From positions 1 to 22,267 of the forward strand of contig NW_014039740.1 of the NCBI RefSeq assembly GCF_001186125.1: a stretch of DNA of 22,267 nucleotides. The letters run 5' to 3'. Source of the stretch: Sphaeroforma arctica JP610. Its lineage: Eukaryota > Opisthokonta > Ichthyosporea > Ichthyophonida. A model generated the notes under the pieces. The model saw only the letters and a list, made by a program, of their open reading frames with translations, did no database searches and was not told the DNA's origin. The position numbers were made by a program, and so were the translations under genes. This document shows positions 1 to 10,789 of this stretch, in pieces (the stretch's first letter is position 1; each line of letters starts with the position of its first letter).

Positions 1-14
1 ATATATTTTTATAT

Positions 15-566
15 ATGATCGAAGAACGTGGTTTTCATAGCGTAATTTGTTATACGGACTTCGGTTACACATCACCGGAGTCTCAACATCAGAACACTTC
101 AAATCAGTTTTGGAGTGTCCGGCTCCATTTAACGGTGAATGGAGCACTGGTGTGGCTGAGAACTCTACTACGGCTGTGTGGTGCCAGGATCACGCTTGGT
201 TTTCCAGACGGGTTGAAGAACTTGCCAATTGTGACTCCGTCGTGGTACGAGAAGCAGAAGGCTCCAGTTATTAAGGAATTGTCAAATATTTTAACCTGGG
301 CCAATTATCTGGCCTACTGTTTAAAGCAAATCGATTTGGGAGGCCTATCTGTGGAGCATCAGGAGCAGGCTTATCGTGGAGTAATTGTGGCCCTAGTCAA
401 GGATTTGGGTCAGACTGTGGAATTGAAGCGACTCAGAGTAGAGGAAGGAGCTGAATTTGCAGCTCTTGTGGAGCATCAGGCACGTCCCACATTCCAAAAT
501 TCTTCAGATATCTCAAAATTCGTCAAAGTAACGAAGAAAAAGCAGCAAAAATGTTTTAGGGTTTAG
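15..566 (+). other. Candidate gag-like part of the DIRS-like relic
   Basis: An open frame of 183 codons lies just upstream of the reverse-transcriptase-bearing relic, on the same strand. No stop separates it from the window edge, so it may begin outside. The product is mixed helical and charged, with a lysine-rich C-terminal end, which is compatible with a structural (gag-like) protein of a DIRS element. No zinc knuckle or named domain is visible. Assignment to the element rests on position and strand only. It could instead be part of an unrelated gene cut by the window edge. Confidence 0.35.
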
Positions 567-779
567 AATAGGCCCAAGGACGACTAACTCCCCAACGGCC
601 GCACGCCAGTGTTCCCAGGATCGATCCGAATGCCCCTCTGTATTGCAAGGTAAGAAGAGCCCTAGCGAAATGGAGAGAGAACGGAGCATCCCAGGAGCTT
701 CTGCAGGCCATCAAGTATGGCGTGCGGCTCAAGTGGGGCCGAAGGGGCTTCCACCTCCATCGACGAAGGGTCGGTGGAT

Positions 780-1698
780 AACAATTCCGGAAGTGGACGA
801 GGCGATGATCCAGGCGGAATTTTTACGACTCGAACAGGGCGGAAATATCCGACGTTGCCAGGAATCGGAGGCAACTTTGGTACACTCAGCCTTTATGATA
901 CCAAAATCCGACCGGAAGAGAGGCCAATTGATAAGCATTCACGCTCACGCACAGAGGAAGATCTTTCGAACAGAGGATCTAGAAAAATTGGCGCCCTTTG
1001 CGAGACCGGGGGATGTAGCTATGTCAGCCGACATAAAGGACGGCTTTTATGCGTTAGCTGTTGCCAACCCCAGGATCTGACAATTTTTCGACCACAAGCA
1101 CCAGCTATGGTGCTTCCTAGCACTACCGATGGGGGCAACATTCTCCCCAGCATGGTTCAACCAGCTGATGGACGTAGTGAGGAAAGTAACAAGAGCTCGA
1201 GGGATACGAATAATACTGAATGTTGACAATCTTCTGTTTCTGGGACGATCAAAGACTTGTCGGAAGCATGCCAGGATTATAACAGCAATATTCATGGAAT
1301 TGCAACTCCAATTCGCACCAGGAAAGGGTTATTGGATAACACCCGTAAGCAGATTCCAACACCTAGGCGTTATCATAGACATGAGAGCAAACACCATCGA
1401 GATAATACCAGAGTTCAAGGCAAAGGTCCTGAGACTAGCAGAAGCAATCCGGAACTCGGGTCTACAGAACCAGCGGCGCATACCAACCCGAGTTTGGCAA
1501 TCGTTCTTAGGTTGCCTCCAGTGTGCGGGATTCTCCGTACTCAACTTGAGGCCCTTTATAGCAGATCTCCAACAGTCAAATATCTGGAGTCACACCTTTT
1601 GGATACAACTCTCGGGTGCGACATTCAAGAAGATAGAACGCATTTCGCTCTTAGTGGAGATATTCTACTACCGACAAATATGGCTCCAAGACCACTAA
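780..1698 (+). other. Reverse transcriptase region of the DIRS-like fossil
   Basis: This segment carries successive reverse-transcriptase-like blocks: an N-terminal stretch with a SAFMIPKSDRKRG fingers motif, the palm strand around DIKDGFYAL, the GATFSPAWFNQLMDVV block and a later FQHLGVIIDM block. The order and spacing match the RT of DIRS/Ngaro and related elements. The function in the living ancestor would be cDNA synthesis. The copy is decayed and is treated here as a fossil. Confidence 0.6.
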
Positions 1699-1725
1699 GC
1701 AACTATCACCTCCGACTCTTCGAAG

Positions 1726-2100
1726 GTGGGCTTCGGTGCCACTCTCCGATGTAAACAGACCACGCACACATTTGCCGGCACTTGGATCCCAACGGAGAGT
1801 CGCTGGCCAATTGCAGTCTTAGAACTAAAGGCACTCGTTCTAGCCTTCGAGTTCTTCTTCAACAACACAAAGATCGGAACCACCCCACTTCTCTGGCCCA
1901 CAGATAGCAGCACTGCGCTACATGCTCTGCGCAAGAGAAGGAGCCAGTCGAAGCTAATGAACGCCCAACTTCGCCGGCTAGTATGGTTCTGTCACCAGAA
2001 CAAAGCTTCCTGGCCAGCAGCTCTCGAAAACATGCTGGGGAAGCTCAACTTAGCAGCCGATATACTTTCGCGCAGCGGTAAGCTTCTCCAGTACCATTAG
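1726..2100 (+). other. RNase H region of the DIRS-like fossil
   Basis: The reading starts with GFGATLRCKQTTH and continues through WPIAVLELKALVLAF and PTDSSTALHALRKRR, ending with a NLAADILSR segment. This is the usual DIRS/Ty3-style RNase H series (GxGA, ELxA, DSxxAL, N-x-AD-x-LSR). It follows the RT region directly, as expected for this group. Confidence 0.6.
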
Positions 2101-2499
2101 ACTGTGACTCCCGAAGCAATCTTATCGATATTCGAAAAGTGGCATATTCGACCGAATGCAGCGGAACGAACTTATACAAACAGCTACTACCTCCGAAAAA
2201 TCACACCACGGTCATGTATCGTTCGCGAACTGGTTCCACGACAAGTGGGACCAGTCATTGAAGCTTCTCGCTCCACCAGAGACAATGCTGGGCCAGATAC
2301 TCGAGCAGCTCGACCGACGACTACGCCGAGCAGTCCTCATAATTTCAATTTGGCAGAAGGCCATTTGGTGGCCTCACATCATTCGACATGGCAAAGAACT
2401 GACTATCCTAGAGCCGGGCGCGGTGCACTACCCAGTATCGGTAGCCAACGAGCTCAACAGGTTAGTTCCCCCTACGCGTCTATACGGAGCAGTATTGTA

Positions 2500-2921
2500 A
2501 GAGCCAGGCGGCAGCGTGCCAATGCCGCGATAGATCGCGCTCGAGTGTGGACACAATTACGGAATGGAGGGTTAGCGCCGGGCACTCAGGAGAACTACCG
2601 GATAGCGTTCCAGTCTGGGCCAATTACGCCACTAGACATAATCATACCACCACCATTCCGACTCGAGATCAGCTCTTACACTTCTTAGAGTTTCAAATCC
2701 GTCAGATCCGAGCAGCAGTCAACAGTTATTCACGAAGCCATGGTCTAATCCCACCGGACGACACGACATGGCAACGAGCAGTACAGTGGTATATCTCTCT
2801 GTGGAACCAAGGAAACCCCCCTACCACACCCGACAAGCCTCGCATTTCTGTCACATGGCTTGCCCAGGTCTTGGATTCAGGCATGAATTCGTATGCACGG
2901 GCGTATACAAGGCGTCACTAA
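2500..2921 (+). other. Tyrosine recombinase N-terminal region of the DIRS-like fossil
   Basis: The words RARVWTQLRNGGLAPGTQ and, later, a region resembling a SAM-like core-binding domain of phage-integrase-type recombinases are seen. In DIRS elements this enzyme inserts circular cDNA. The catalytic half is not recognisable downstream, so only the amino-terminal part survives. Confidence is moderate, because the N-terminal domain is less distinctive than the catalytic one. Confidence 0.45.
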
Positions 2922-2999
2922 TTTTATTCGTTATTTTACATATGAATGGAATAGAACTAAAATATCAATTTGTGTGAAAGAGCAAAGTGTTAACCCGCA

Positions 3000-3335
3000 C
3001 TACTTGCTAGACATATTTGTGCTTCCTCGTTGTGTCTGGGATGCAGAATTGCGGTTGTTGTTAATAATACGAGGAGTCATACTTTGAGTAGTAGGGTGGT
3101 GAATTGTAGGTCGAGGGGGCTGCACACCGTGATAGATTGGTCGAATACTAGACGGACGAGGGTCCAATCGTATTGTCGGTCGAGGCGTATGTTGCTGATC
3201 TGCACGACGGTCTTGATGTCTTATACCCCCCCCTCCCTTATTCACTCTTTGTTCACAGCGGACGTCCACCACGTCGATCACTTTTCTTTGCGCCCATTTG
3301 TTGCTGCAAGACCCGTGGTCCACACATTTGCTCAT
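3000..3335 (-). CDS. Hypothetical basic Pro/Thr/Arg-rich frame, doubtful
   Basis: A 111-codon minus-strand frame encodes a basic, low-complexity protein with repeated PRPTI/RPT words in its middle (PRPTIRLDPRP, then PPRPTIHHPTTQ). The N-terminal part has three cysteines without a clear zinc-binding spacing. No family is recognised. The opposite strand is also open over most of the interval (3030-3341), which weakens both readings. It lies between the end of the DIRS-like relic and a 20-base C run. It may be a decayed repeat or chance. Confidence 0.2.
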   Translation of the reverse strand: MSKCVDHGSCSNKWAQRKVIDVVDVRCEQRVNKGGGGIRHQDRRADQQHTPRPTIRLDPRPSSIRPIYHGVQPPRPTIHHPTTQSMTPRIINNNRNSASQTQRGSTNMSSK

Positions 3336-3376
3336 TTCTAGATTGAGTTAAAGGTGTCATAAATGGAATTTGCTCT

Positions 3377-3396
3377 CCCCCCCCCCCCCCCCCCCC
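3377..3396. repeat. Homopolymer run, 20 C
   Basis: An uninterrupted run of 20 cytosines lies in AT-rich spacer. Such runs are length-variable and error-prone in assemblies, so the exact length is uncertain. Confidence 0.9.
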
Positions 3397-4605
3397 GGTA
3401 ACCCTGAGCCTTAGGCGCAGATTGACCAACAATTTAAGTACTGTGCTTTTGTTGTGCAGATTCTCTATCGGCCGTTATTTTTTCTGATTCATCTGATTTT
3501 TAAACTCGTGTGTAAACATGTCCTTGAGTCGACGCCATAGTACCAAAACGATGCGCCTGTTTTTAAGTTCTGCAGCAGCACTTTTAAAGTATAATGATAG
3601 TTTGATAAATATATAGTATCCGTCATCTTTGGAAAGCATACGCTCCAGCTCGGCTGTACCCTTATGCTTAAGTCGTACCTCCCGGCTGAGCCTTTCATAT
3701 AGTTTTATCCTGTCTTGTTTGCATTGCGCGGCATAAACAAGGTAAGCCCTGTTTCTCTGTTGTTTATTCGTGGTCGTATATTTTTAAATTGGGGGGGGGG
3801 GGATTTTTTATCATAGATTATTTTTCACTAGAATAAGTCATCTTCTTCAAAGAGATGTTTTTATGTTTGCGATGCCACTATTTACACCTGTAAGATTCGG
3901 TCTCTCAAGGCGATATTAACGCCTTAGAAAAAAAAACGCGTAGATAAATTCTAAGTATCGTGAAAATTTCGAAGTAAATAAACGAAATGAGACTTTTAGT
4001 AAAGTTAGGTATGCCTCGTGAAAACAGCAATACTCTGAGGGATTGTGAGGCTGAGACATTGCCTATATATAATCCTCTCAGTACTGTTTCCGCCGAAGGG
4101 ATTTTATTTAGTGTTTCGTTGTCGCTCTATTAGAAACTATGGTATGTTTCGTTGGGGCGAATCTGAGAGACTCATAAAATCCTATCTTTAGAAAGAAAGA
4201 AAAAAAACTCTTGATGTCCTTAGTTATTGTCTTAACCAATAACTTGCCACTTATCAAGAATTACCGACTTAGCCTTCATCAGACTGGCACATCTGGTTGG
4301 CTGATCGGAGGATCAACTAGGTAACGTTAATAGTCCCTAGAAACCTATATTCGGTTGAGCCATCTCGCTACCGAAATATTCAGATATAAATAAAGTTGGA
4401 AAAAAAATATTGTTCAATTAATAGGACTAGACCAAATCTTATGCTTGGTATTTTACTGGGGCCTTTTAATGGCCTTGTCCAAATATCTGATATGTAAAAT
4501 GGAAAAGGTATTAATTAATAAAACCATTAAAACCCATTTAGGAAACTTAAGTTCCTTGTACTATTAAGAGTAGGTTTTTAGTATACGTACTGCTTAAGAG
4601 TACGT
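3397..4605. other. Non-coding spacer between two retroelement fossils
   Basis: No frame with protein-like character is seen. The stretch includes a 12-G run at 3791-3802 and AT-rich sequence. Its distal part (about 3850-4600) would be expected to hold the 3' terminal repeat of the minus-strand Ty3-like fossil. A by-eye comparison with 10023-10780, on the other side of that element, gave no convincing match beyond short AT-rich words such as ATATAAATAAAGTT (4384-4397 and near 10479-10491). Confidence 0.5.
3791..3802. repeat. Homopolymer run, 12 G
   Basis: Twelve consecutive guanines are flanked by T/A-rich sequence. This is a simple repeat, and its length is uncertain for the usual sequencing reasons. 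Confidence 0.85.
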
Positions 4606-5350
4606 TTATAACATAGAGTCTAATGTGGAGGCCCGGCTATTACAGAGTAAGTATGTGCCTATATGTACGAGTTCAAGACTCATGTTGTACTCTATGTCGT
4701 TTAGTATTTGGTCCAGTAACCATTTCCGATGTAGGCGCCTTACGTTTATTACTTGATAAGGTAATAGCCAAAAGTTGTTCTTCATTAGTAAGCAATTTCG
4801 AAGTATTTTCTGCTCTGCTGGTAAGCAGATCAGAAAGTTTAGATTAGGCCACATATCCTCAACATCATCCATTGCGGTACGCAATAGCTTCTTTAGTTCT
4901 TCATGACGTGTCTCATTTGCACCCTGCGTTTGAGGTTTATAAGGAACACCACGCCTATGGGTCATGCCTGATACAAGTATAAGTGCCTCCATTACGTCGG
5001 TACAAAACTCACTACCGTCATCAGAACATAGTACTCGGGGGAAACCGAAGCCATTAAAGACGTGATTGCCACTGTTTGCGGGCGTTTGATCGGTATTACA
5101 TAAAGCAAGTTATAGCCCGAAACCACACATAAGAAATGACAGATATATACATCGCCAGTATGCTTGGATCACGGGAGTTTAACCAAATAGACTATGACTC
5201 GGCGCATCGGTTGGTCTTCTGTCACACTTTTTAGGGGTGCCCAACCGTAGCGCTTGATCTGGTTTATTTCACAATCAGTACAGCGTCGGTATACTTCACG
5301 TATGGTTTCTTTCAGCGCCGGGTGATCAAGCCCTGCACGAATAGCCATCT
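4606..5350 (-). other. Integrase region of the Ty3-like fossil
   Basis: Read on the minus strand, the segment opens with an HHCC zinc-binding module (GHTYKMA..., then CTDCEINQIKRYG at about 5285-5250). It continues with a catalytic-core strand containing SDDGSEFCTDVMEAL (about 5022-4980), and then HRRGVPYKPQTQGANE, the core block with the catalytic glutamate. This order is standard for gypsy integrases. No chromodomain is seen downstream. Confidence 0.75.
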
Positions 5351-6195
5351 TATAAGTATGCCCATATGCTCGATGAGTTAAAATTATGTATTATTTTGAC
5401 TCTACTCTCGAGCTCTTCTAAGTCAGTCAGATACTGTGTAACGCTGGCTGGATGAACCATAGTCCCGTTAGATAGGGCAACTTCGGTATCATGAGGGTTA
5501 GACTCCTGAGATACGTAATTAAAAACATTAGATTGTTGAAGTATCATCTTCAGTTGTTTCGCAACTCCTGGCTGTTCTTTGAGCAGCGCTTTAAGTAGTT
5601 GAGTGCGAGCTTCAGGTTCTCTCAGAGCTTTGAGTCTTTGATCCATGGCCTTAGCTAGTTCCATGTTTTTACGATCTAATGCCGTCTCGATTGGTATTAT
5701 CTCGACTGCATTTTTGTTGGGTGCATGTGTTGAAAGAGTCTTGAGCTTTTGTTCAAACTTCTTAGACTCCTTTAGTTTAGCTAAGAGCTCGGTTGAGGGT
5801 TTCCACTTAGTGGTACCTGCAGGACCGATGCGACAAACGATGGTGTGTATCCAAGGTGTCTTCTTAATAGAATAGGATCCCTGATACAAGAACGTGCCGG
5901 TTTCACGGTCGACATAGATAGGCTCGTCTTGTATCATATTAATTAAATCACGTATCCATGGTTTGGAGCTACGTAAGGGACAACACAGCGTAATGGTAGA
6001 TTTAGTAATATTAACATAATTTAACAACTGTGCGATAAGTTGCCAAGGTGGGTTAGCCCACGCATTATGCTTTGATAAGTCAAGTTGAAAGGCATCACCT
6101 TTAGGATGAGTCAACGACCTATAATCAAAAACCTGTTTTGTTATGTTCTGCGGCGAACATATCAATAGTAAATGGACCCCATCTTGATTGAGCAA
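5350..6195 (-). other. NPPW (methyltransferase-like) domain and linker of the Ty3-like fossil
   Basis: The 281-codon frame starts near MLNQDGVHLLLICS. Residues about 30-90 contain DAFQLDLSKHNAWANPPW, then QLIAQLLNYV, ITLCCPLR and KPWIRDL. This pattern (DAF-x-x-x-W/L, NPPW, LI-x-x-x-L, then a strand and x-PW) matches the methyltransferase-like domain long noted in DIRS elements and also found between RNase H and integrase in some gypsy-type elements. Residues about 120-281 are mostly charged helices and look like a linker to the integrase. Any methyltransferase activity is unproven for the family. This is a fossil part. Confidence 0.55.
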
Positions 6196-6231
6196 GGTTA
6201 AACCAATTATTATTGAGCATCCAATCGGTTG

Positions 6232-6585
6232 CTAATAACTCTTTAACTGTTTTCTGGTAGTCAGGGACAAGTCGAGAAAACATGTCAGGATGATGATTAT
6301 GTATTCCGGTATGTGTGTAATGTTAAAAGCGAACTTAGCAATAATGTCATGCCAGCGGCTCACCAACTGTGAATCAGGGCTCATGTCCTTTAAATATGTT
6401 AAAGACTTTTGATCACAGGCGACAGTGAAGTAACTTTCATAAATGTAGTCTTCAAACTGTCTTAGCGCAGTAACATTAGCAAGGAGCTCTTGTTTAACGG
6501 TAAGGTAATTCCTTTGACTCTTATTATAACTCTTGCTAAATAGTTGTATGTAGCGTGGTTTACCATTTATCGTTTGGTATAGCAC
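6232..6585 (-). other. RNase H region of the Ty3-like fossil
   Basis: The reading includes IQLFSKSYNKSQRNYLTVKQ, ELLANVTALRQFEDYI and FTVACDQKSLTYL, followed by RWHDIIAKFAFNITHIP. This is the standard gypsy RNase H series (SK-L-x-x-x-x-x-NY-x-x-x-x-EL, TD-x-K-L, R-W-x-x-x-L-x-x-F-x-x-x-I-x-H). It comes directly after the RT. Confidence 0.8.
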
Positions 6586-6633
6586 TCCACCTACCTTGCT
6601 TTTGACTAGCTTAAATGCATCACATTCTTTAGT

Positions 6634-7517
6634 TCAGAGCTTTCCCAAAGGTCCTTTATGCAACCGTAGGTGACTGAAAGGCTTTAAGTAATGAGAAAGA
6701 TGAGGTACCGAATCCGAGAAGAAGTTAATAAACCCACACACAGAGTTCACATATCTTCCAGTAATCGGTGTTGATAAATCCAACAGAAAATGTTTCTTGC
6801 AAGGATCAATTTCTACCCCTGCTGCAGATACCCTGTAATCAAGTAAGTGTATAGTATCTTTAGCAAAAGAACACTTGTCTTCGTTGATCTTAAGTTTGGC
6901 ATGGCTCAGTCGCTTTAAAACTTCCTTAACGAGTTTAGCATGTTCATGTGCTGTCTTTGTAAAGATAACTATATCATCTAAATATACTGATACGTTATCC
7001 GACAGGTCCGCAAATAGTTCCATCATAACTTGTTGGAAGAAAGAAGGTACCGTGTGTGAGCCTTCAGGTGCACCTTCAAACTGGTACTTCTTACCTTGCC
7101 AAGGAAAGGAAAAGTATTTCCTATGCGGCTCATATATTTGTAATTGATGGAATGCAACTTTTAAGTCTACCTTAGAAGATATAGTCGCACCTTCCATTTT
7201 GCGTTGTATCTCGCTTATCTTTGGTAAAGGGAAACTATGTTGCGGAATTAGTTGTTGGTTGGCGACAGGTCTAGTACTACTCTTGTTTTACTAAATGTTC
7301 CACCAGATTTATATTGATCGACCGCTAAGAGAGCTAAATTAACTGGGGTTGCATCATAATTGATTTCAATTAGACCCTGTTTTAATCGATCTTCAATTTG
7401 GGTTTTGACAACGTCTTTGTGTCTCCAACTCACGTAGTTATGTGAAGGACACTTTAACTTTGAGAGGTCGACGTTTGTTAAGTCAAGCTTAACGTACCGG
7501 TTAGAGAACTTAAACAT
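6634..7517 (-). other. Reverse transcriptase region of the Ty3-like fossil
   Basis: The minus-strand reading shows the fingers block (VVKTQIEDRLKQGLIE; TRVVLDLSPTNN), the palm strand SKVDLKVAFHQLQI, the F-x-G-APEGSHTVPSFFQQVM block, the catalytic YLDDIVIFTK (YxDD) and the thumb-side LKINEDKCSFAK block. This is the full series typical of Ty3/gypsy reverse transcriptases. Confidence 0.85.
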
Positions 7518-7618
7518 ACACGTATAATTAAGTTCATAATTATATCGGTAAAGTGCGGAATCATATCCTTTGCTTCACCTTCCAGAGGTTTAGGTATCTT
7601 TAACATATTATAATCCGA

Positions 7619-7935
7619 CTAATCTTTATTTGGGTCTAACCAATTTGGCAGACCAGTGAGAGTTATACCTAAACTGAGAAGATCAGTCATACCTGAAATT
7701 AAATCGTATTTCTGAGACATGTCAGTAACGATTAGGTGAGTCTTTACTTCTCTTCTATCTGACAACACTATGTGTGCATAGTCAGTGGCTTCTTCGCAAG
7801 TGGTAACTTTGCCATTTCCCAAGATTAAATTAGTTGTTTCGTTATGGATAGTTATATCTGTAGCGTAGGATACTCGGCGGGCGATAGATGAGACTTCAGC
7901 TCCTGAATCAAAAAGTGCTATAACTTTTTTTCCAT
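7619..7935 (-). other. Aspartic protease region of the Ty3-like fossil
   Basis: The word ALFDSGAEVSSIARR, read on the minus strand near 7930-7880, is the standard retroelement aspartic protease active-site segment (D-S/T-G-A). It is followed by a stretch with GNGKVTT and an LIVTDMSQKYDLISGMTDLL-type segment, matching the flap and C-terminal strands of Ty3-family proteases. It lies between gag and RT as expected. Confidence 0.65.
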
Positions 7936-8030
7936 TTACATAAATGGTTTGAATATACGTTCATTTCCTTTGGTATAGATTTTATTGAACTTTTCTCATA
8001 ATCTTGCTTTAGTGCACACATATGGAACTG

Positions 8031-10022
8031 TCAGTGCTTAACTTGGACGTCCGGTATGTCATTGCAATCATCTTTGTGCCAACCGTTAGTACCCTTGCAA
8101 GTAGTACACTCTTTTATGCAGTGTCCAAAGTTTGGCCTGCCTGGTGCACACTTAACAGAGTCGTGTTTACCATTCCACTTGCCATCACGTTTAGTGAGGT
8201 TGTAACCACACTTCTTGCAAGGTGCTCTCTCCTTCCTTTCCCCCTTTGGTTCAGTAGAAGTAGAGCCTTTACCACCTCCAGCAGTAGTGCGAGGTTTCTT
8301 AGTATTACGCGCAGTGCTATTCTCTATCGCGGTACGCTTAGCGGGATGGGTAAAGCTCGAGGTACTAAGTACTCTAGTAGATGGGTTGGTATGCTTTTGA
8401 ACTATATTCTCAAAGACAGACCAAGGCATAGATCGCAAATCACCATAGGCGATAATATCATCATTGACCTTGTTAAAAAGGTTAGCCCCCAGAGTCTCCA
8501 TCATCTGACAAATTAATATTTTTTTGCCAGTATAGGTACGATCTCCCATCCGAGTGTTCATATGTGTCATATGAGCTAGAGCACCTCGAATAGTAGTATC
8601 GTTCGCAAAGGACTTGCGAGACTCTAGAAGTTCACGGTCAAGTGCATCTTCAATTAAGGCGTTAAATATATTCTCACGCAACTGGCGCCAGGGTAGGGCT
8701 TTCCAGTTGGGCTCACGGGCCTTCAAGACAGTTTTCCATTTCTCTGACTCACAGAAATGAATAAAGGCATTCATCATCTGCTTATCCTTAAGGCTGGCAG
8801 ACTCCTTAAGTTGGTCAAAGGCCTTCAGTGTCTCCACTGTACTCTCATTAGTAGAGAAATCGACCTCAGCCTTCGCGTTACCTAGCTGCTTTATAAAGCT
8901 TGGTTCGAAGCGTTCACGAGGCTCACGCTCAGTGCTACGGGCTGCTAGTGCCAAGATGGAGTCTAACTCCTTTCTCTTATTATCGATTAGATAGCGAATG
9001 TTATCCGCTTTCTTATCGTCAAGGTTAGAGTCATTCAATAGACGGTCCTCAAGGACTTGCATACCAGAACGTAATAGCCTGAGACGATGTTGTCTGGTCC
9101 TCACTTCCTCGCCTTCAGAGCTAGAGTGGGTGCTCTCTAGTGAGGTACTGGTATAACGATTACCAAAGTCGTGATTACCAGGGTTAGATGGTAAATGAGG
9201 ATCGATGTTATGAGGGTGGTAAGCCTCATCGATTTCCATACGATCATAGCCTCTGACATGGTTAGGTTTGTCGAGAGGATGGTCGATTGTAGCTTCCGAG
9301 CTATAGAGATTAAATCTTGAGATTTTACCCACTTCACCAGCGGTAACTGGCTCATTGGCAACCCTGCTGGCTGGTGAACCAGTGGGTCCCAGGTTTGAAA
9401 CCCGGATCGGAATATTTTTTTCTTCGGTATAGGAAGAATATCGGCCACGTGGGATATGATCGAAGGGTCAGAAGCTGCGGCAGCGGCTAGCTCCCTTAAA
9501 AACTCGTCTTTGCGGTTCAAATGGCGTCGAGATTGAGAAGATTCAACCACTCGTTGTCGAGTTATGGCGTCCACAACATTCAGTGGCGAGGCATTCAATG
9601 AAATTTCACGAAATGGAACGCCATCATCTTTGTTAATAGGTGGATTGGGCTGACTTTTAGTAGTAATAAACCGTCAATTTCGAGACGATTTATCCACTTG
9701 TTAAGGAGATATAGCCTTTCCAATATCTGACTTTTCGCGGTCAGATGGCGAGCTGAGGACCTGGGCTGCACAACTAGGAGACACACGGGCGCTGGCGAGC
9801 ATTTCCGCGGCAGTTGAGACCCCCCACTTCCAAGGCTTTAGGGTCCGACGAGTCATCCTCAGAGTTTTCCTCAGAACCAAGTTCAGAAGCGGCTTCCTCT
9901 ACAGCTTCAACGGCAGGCTCAGTACCAGACGGACCAGCGTCCCCAGTAACCTCAGGAACCTCAACAGGCTTAGCAGGCTTAGAGCTGGCGGCTCCTTTGC
10001 CTTTAGAATTTACTTTAGCCAT
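8031..10022 (-). other. Gag region of the Ty3-like fossil
   Basis: The amino-terminal part begins MAKVNSKGKGAASSKPAK and is followed by an acidic Glu/Ser/Asp-rich stretch. A central helical region (about 8400-9330) is charged and capsid-like. Near the C-terminal end are zinc-binding-like modules: CKKCGYNLTKRDG with a later His and Cys, then CTTCKGTNGWHKDDC (C-x2-C-x6-H-x3-C). In the ancestor this protein would form the particle and bind RNA. The knuckle spacing is atypical for a CCHC motif, so the zinc assignment is an inference. Confidence 0.6.
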
Positions 10023-10789
10023 AGTAATAGCTCAAGAATAGGAAAATCAATAAAGTCTAGGTACAGTAACTAGCGGGTAGCTAAATTTAGGGTAGTATTA
10101 GCCACTATGGGGTAGTATAGACTACTTGCAGTCCTGTCGCTGGATAGTAGGCAGTTATTAGACAGTCTAGAAGCAGTACACTACGGTAACTACTAAATAA
10201 CTGAAAAAATGTGAACTTCGATGGATATTTCTATGTTTTAAACTATGTTATATAAACTAAGATACAATTTAAGTCAGTTAGGATTAAGCAGTGTTAGCTT
10301 GTGTAAGAATGATCGGGACTACCTCTTGGTAAGAGCCTTAGTATCCTCGATCACACAGGTCGTACCTCTAGCTGTTCTTTTTTGAAAAAATTTCACTAGA
10401 AGTACTAAGTGTTCATGATCACATGTCTAATTTGTAGATAGACATAAGAACGTAAGTCAAGTTTATACATTAGCTAATATAAATAAAGTTCCATCTGAAG
10501 AAAAGTTAAAAAAAGAAAAAGACTTGTTGGATTTTGGGGATTGGCGGGAAGACCAAAATCTGTAAGTAGTAGTTCAGAGATTATGAAATTTAGTTTATAA
10601 TATCCTACATATACTATTGTCTCAAATAGGTCCAAGTAAATGAGTCATACCAAATACTCAGGCTATTGGAGCCATCAAAGTGAGTTTAGGACACTTTAGA
10701 AATATTGGAAAAAGAACGTGTATTAATTTTTTTTAAATACAAATAGAAACCAATGTGTTATCTCATTTGATCTTGATATTTTAAACTGA
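10023..10789. other. Non-coding AT-rich stretch upstream of the Ty3-like gag
   Basis: No protein-like frame is present. Short repeated words such as GGGTAG/GGGTAGTAT (10075-10116) and TAGTAGGCAG occur near the start of gag. The 5' terminal repeat of the Ty3-like fossil would be expected here, but it was not demonstrable by comparison with 3700-4600. Confidence 0.5.

Larger units (their letters stand above)
643..2921 (+). mobile_element. DIRS-like tyrosine-recombinase retroelement, fossil
   Basis: This is a broken copy, with several breaks, of an element of the DIRS group (retroelements that use a tyrosine recombinase instead of an integrase). Parts in order are a reverse-transcriptase region (about 780-1700), an RNase H region (about 1726-2100) and the start of a tyrosine recombinase (about 2500-2921). 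Recognisable signals are the DIKDGFYALAV-type palm strand, GATFSPAWFNQLMD and FQHLGVIIDM in the RT; WPIAVLELKAL and a DSSTALHALRKRRSQS-type segment in the RNase H; and GLAPGTQENYRIAF, typical of the N-terminal core-binding domain of these recombinases. No catalytic part of the recombinase is seen before similarity fades near 2921, so the copy appears truncated at its 3' side. No terminal or split repeats were identified. Family assignment rests on the RT/RNase H style plus the recombinase start. A Ngaro-like relative is possible. Confidence 0.65.
4606..10022 (-). mobile_element. Ty3/gypsy-like retroelement, fossil
   Basis: This is a broken element (roughly half a dozen or more breaks) read on the minus strand. 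In coding order it has gag (10022 to about 8031), protease (about 7935-7619), reverse transcriptase (7517-6634), RNase H (6585-6232), an NPPW domain with a helical linker (6195-5350) and integrase (about 5350-4606). The protease-RT-RNase H-integrase order is the Ty3/gypsy order, as opposed to copia. The extra domain between RNase H and integrase resembles the methyltransferase-like domain better known from DIRS-type elements and some gypsy relatives. No pair of terminal repeats, primer-binding site or polypurine tract could be identified by eye, so the true ends are unknown. Decay and missing ends point to an old insertion. Confidence 0.85.

Noticed and set aside
3700-10780. Terminal repeats for the Ty3-like fossil
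   Set aside because: Comparison of the flanks by eye gave only short AT-rich matches. A pairwise alignment of 3400-4605 with 10023-10790 would decide.
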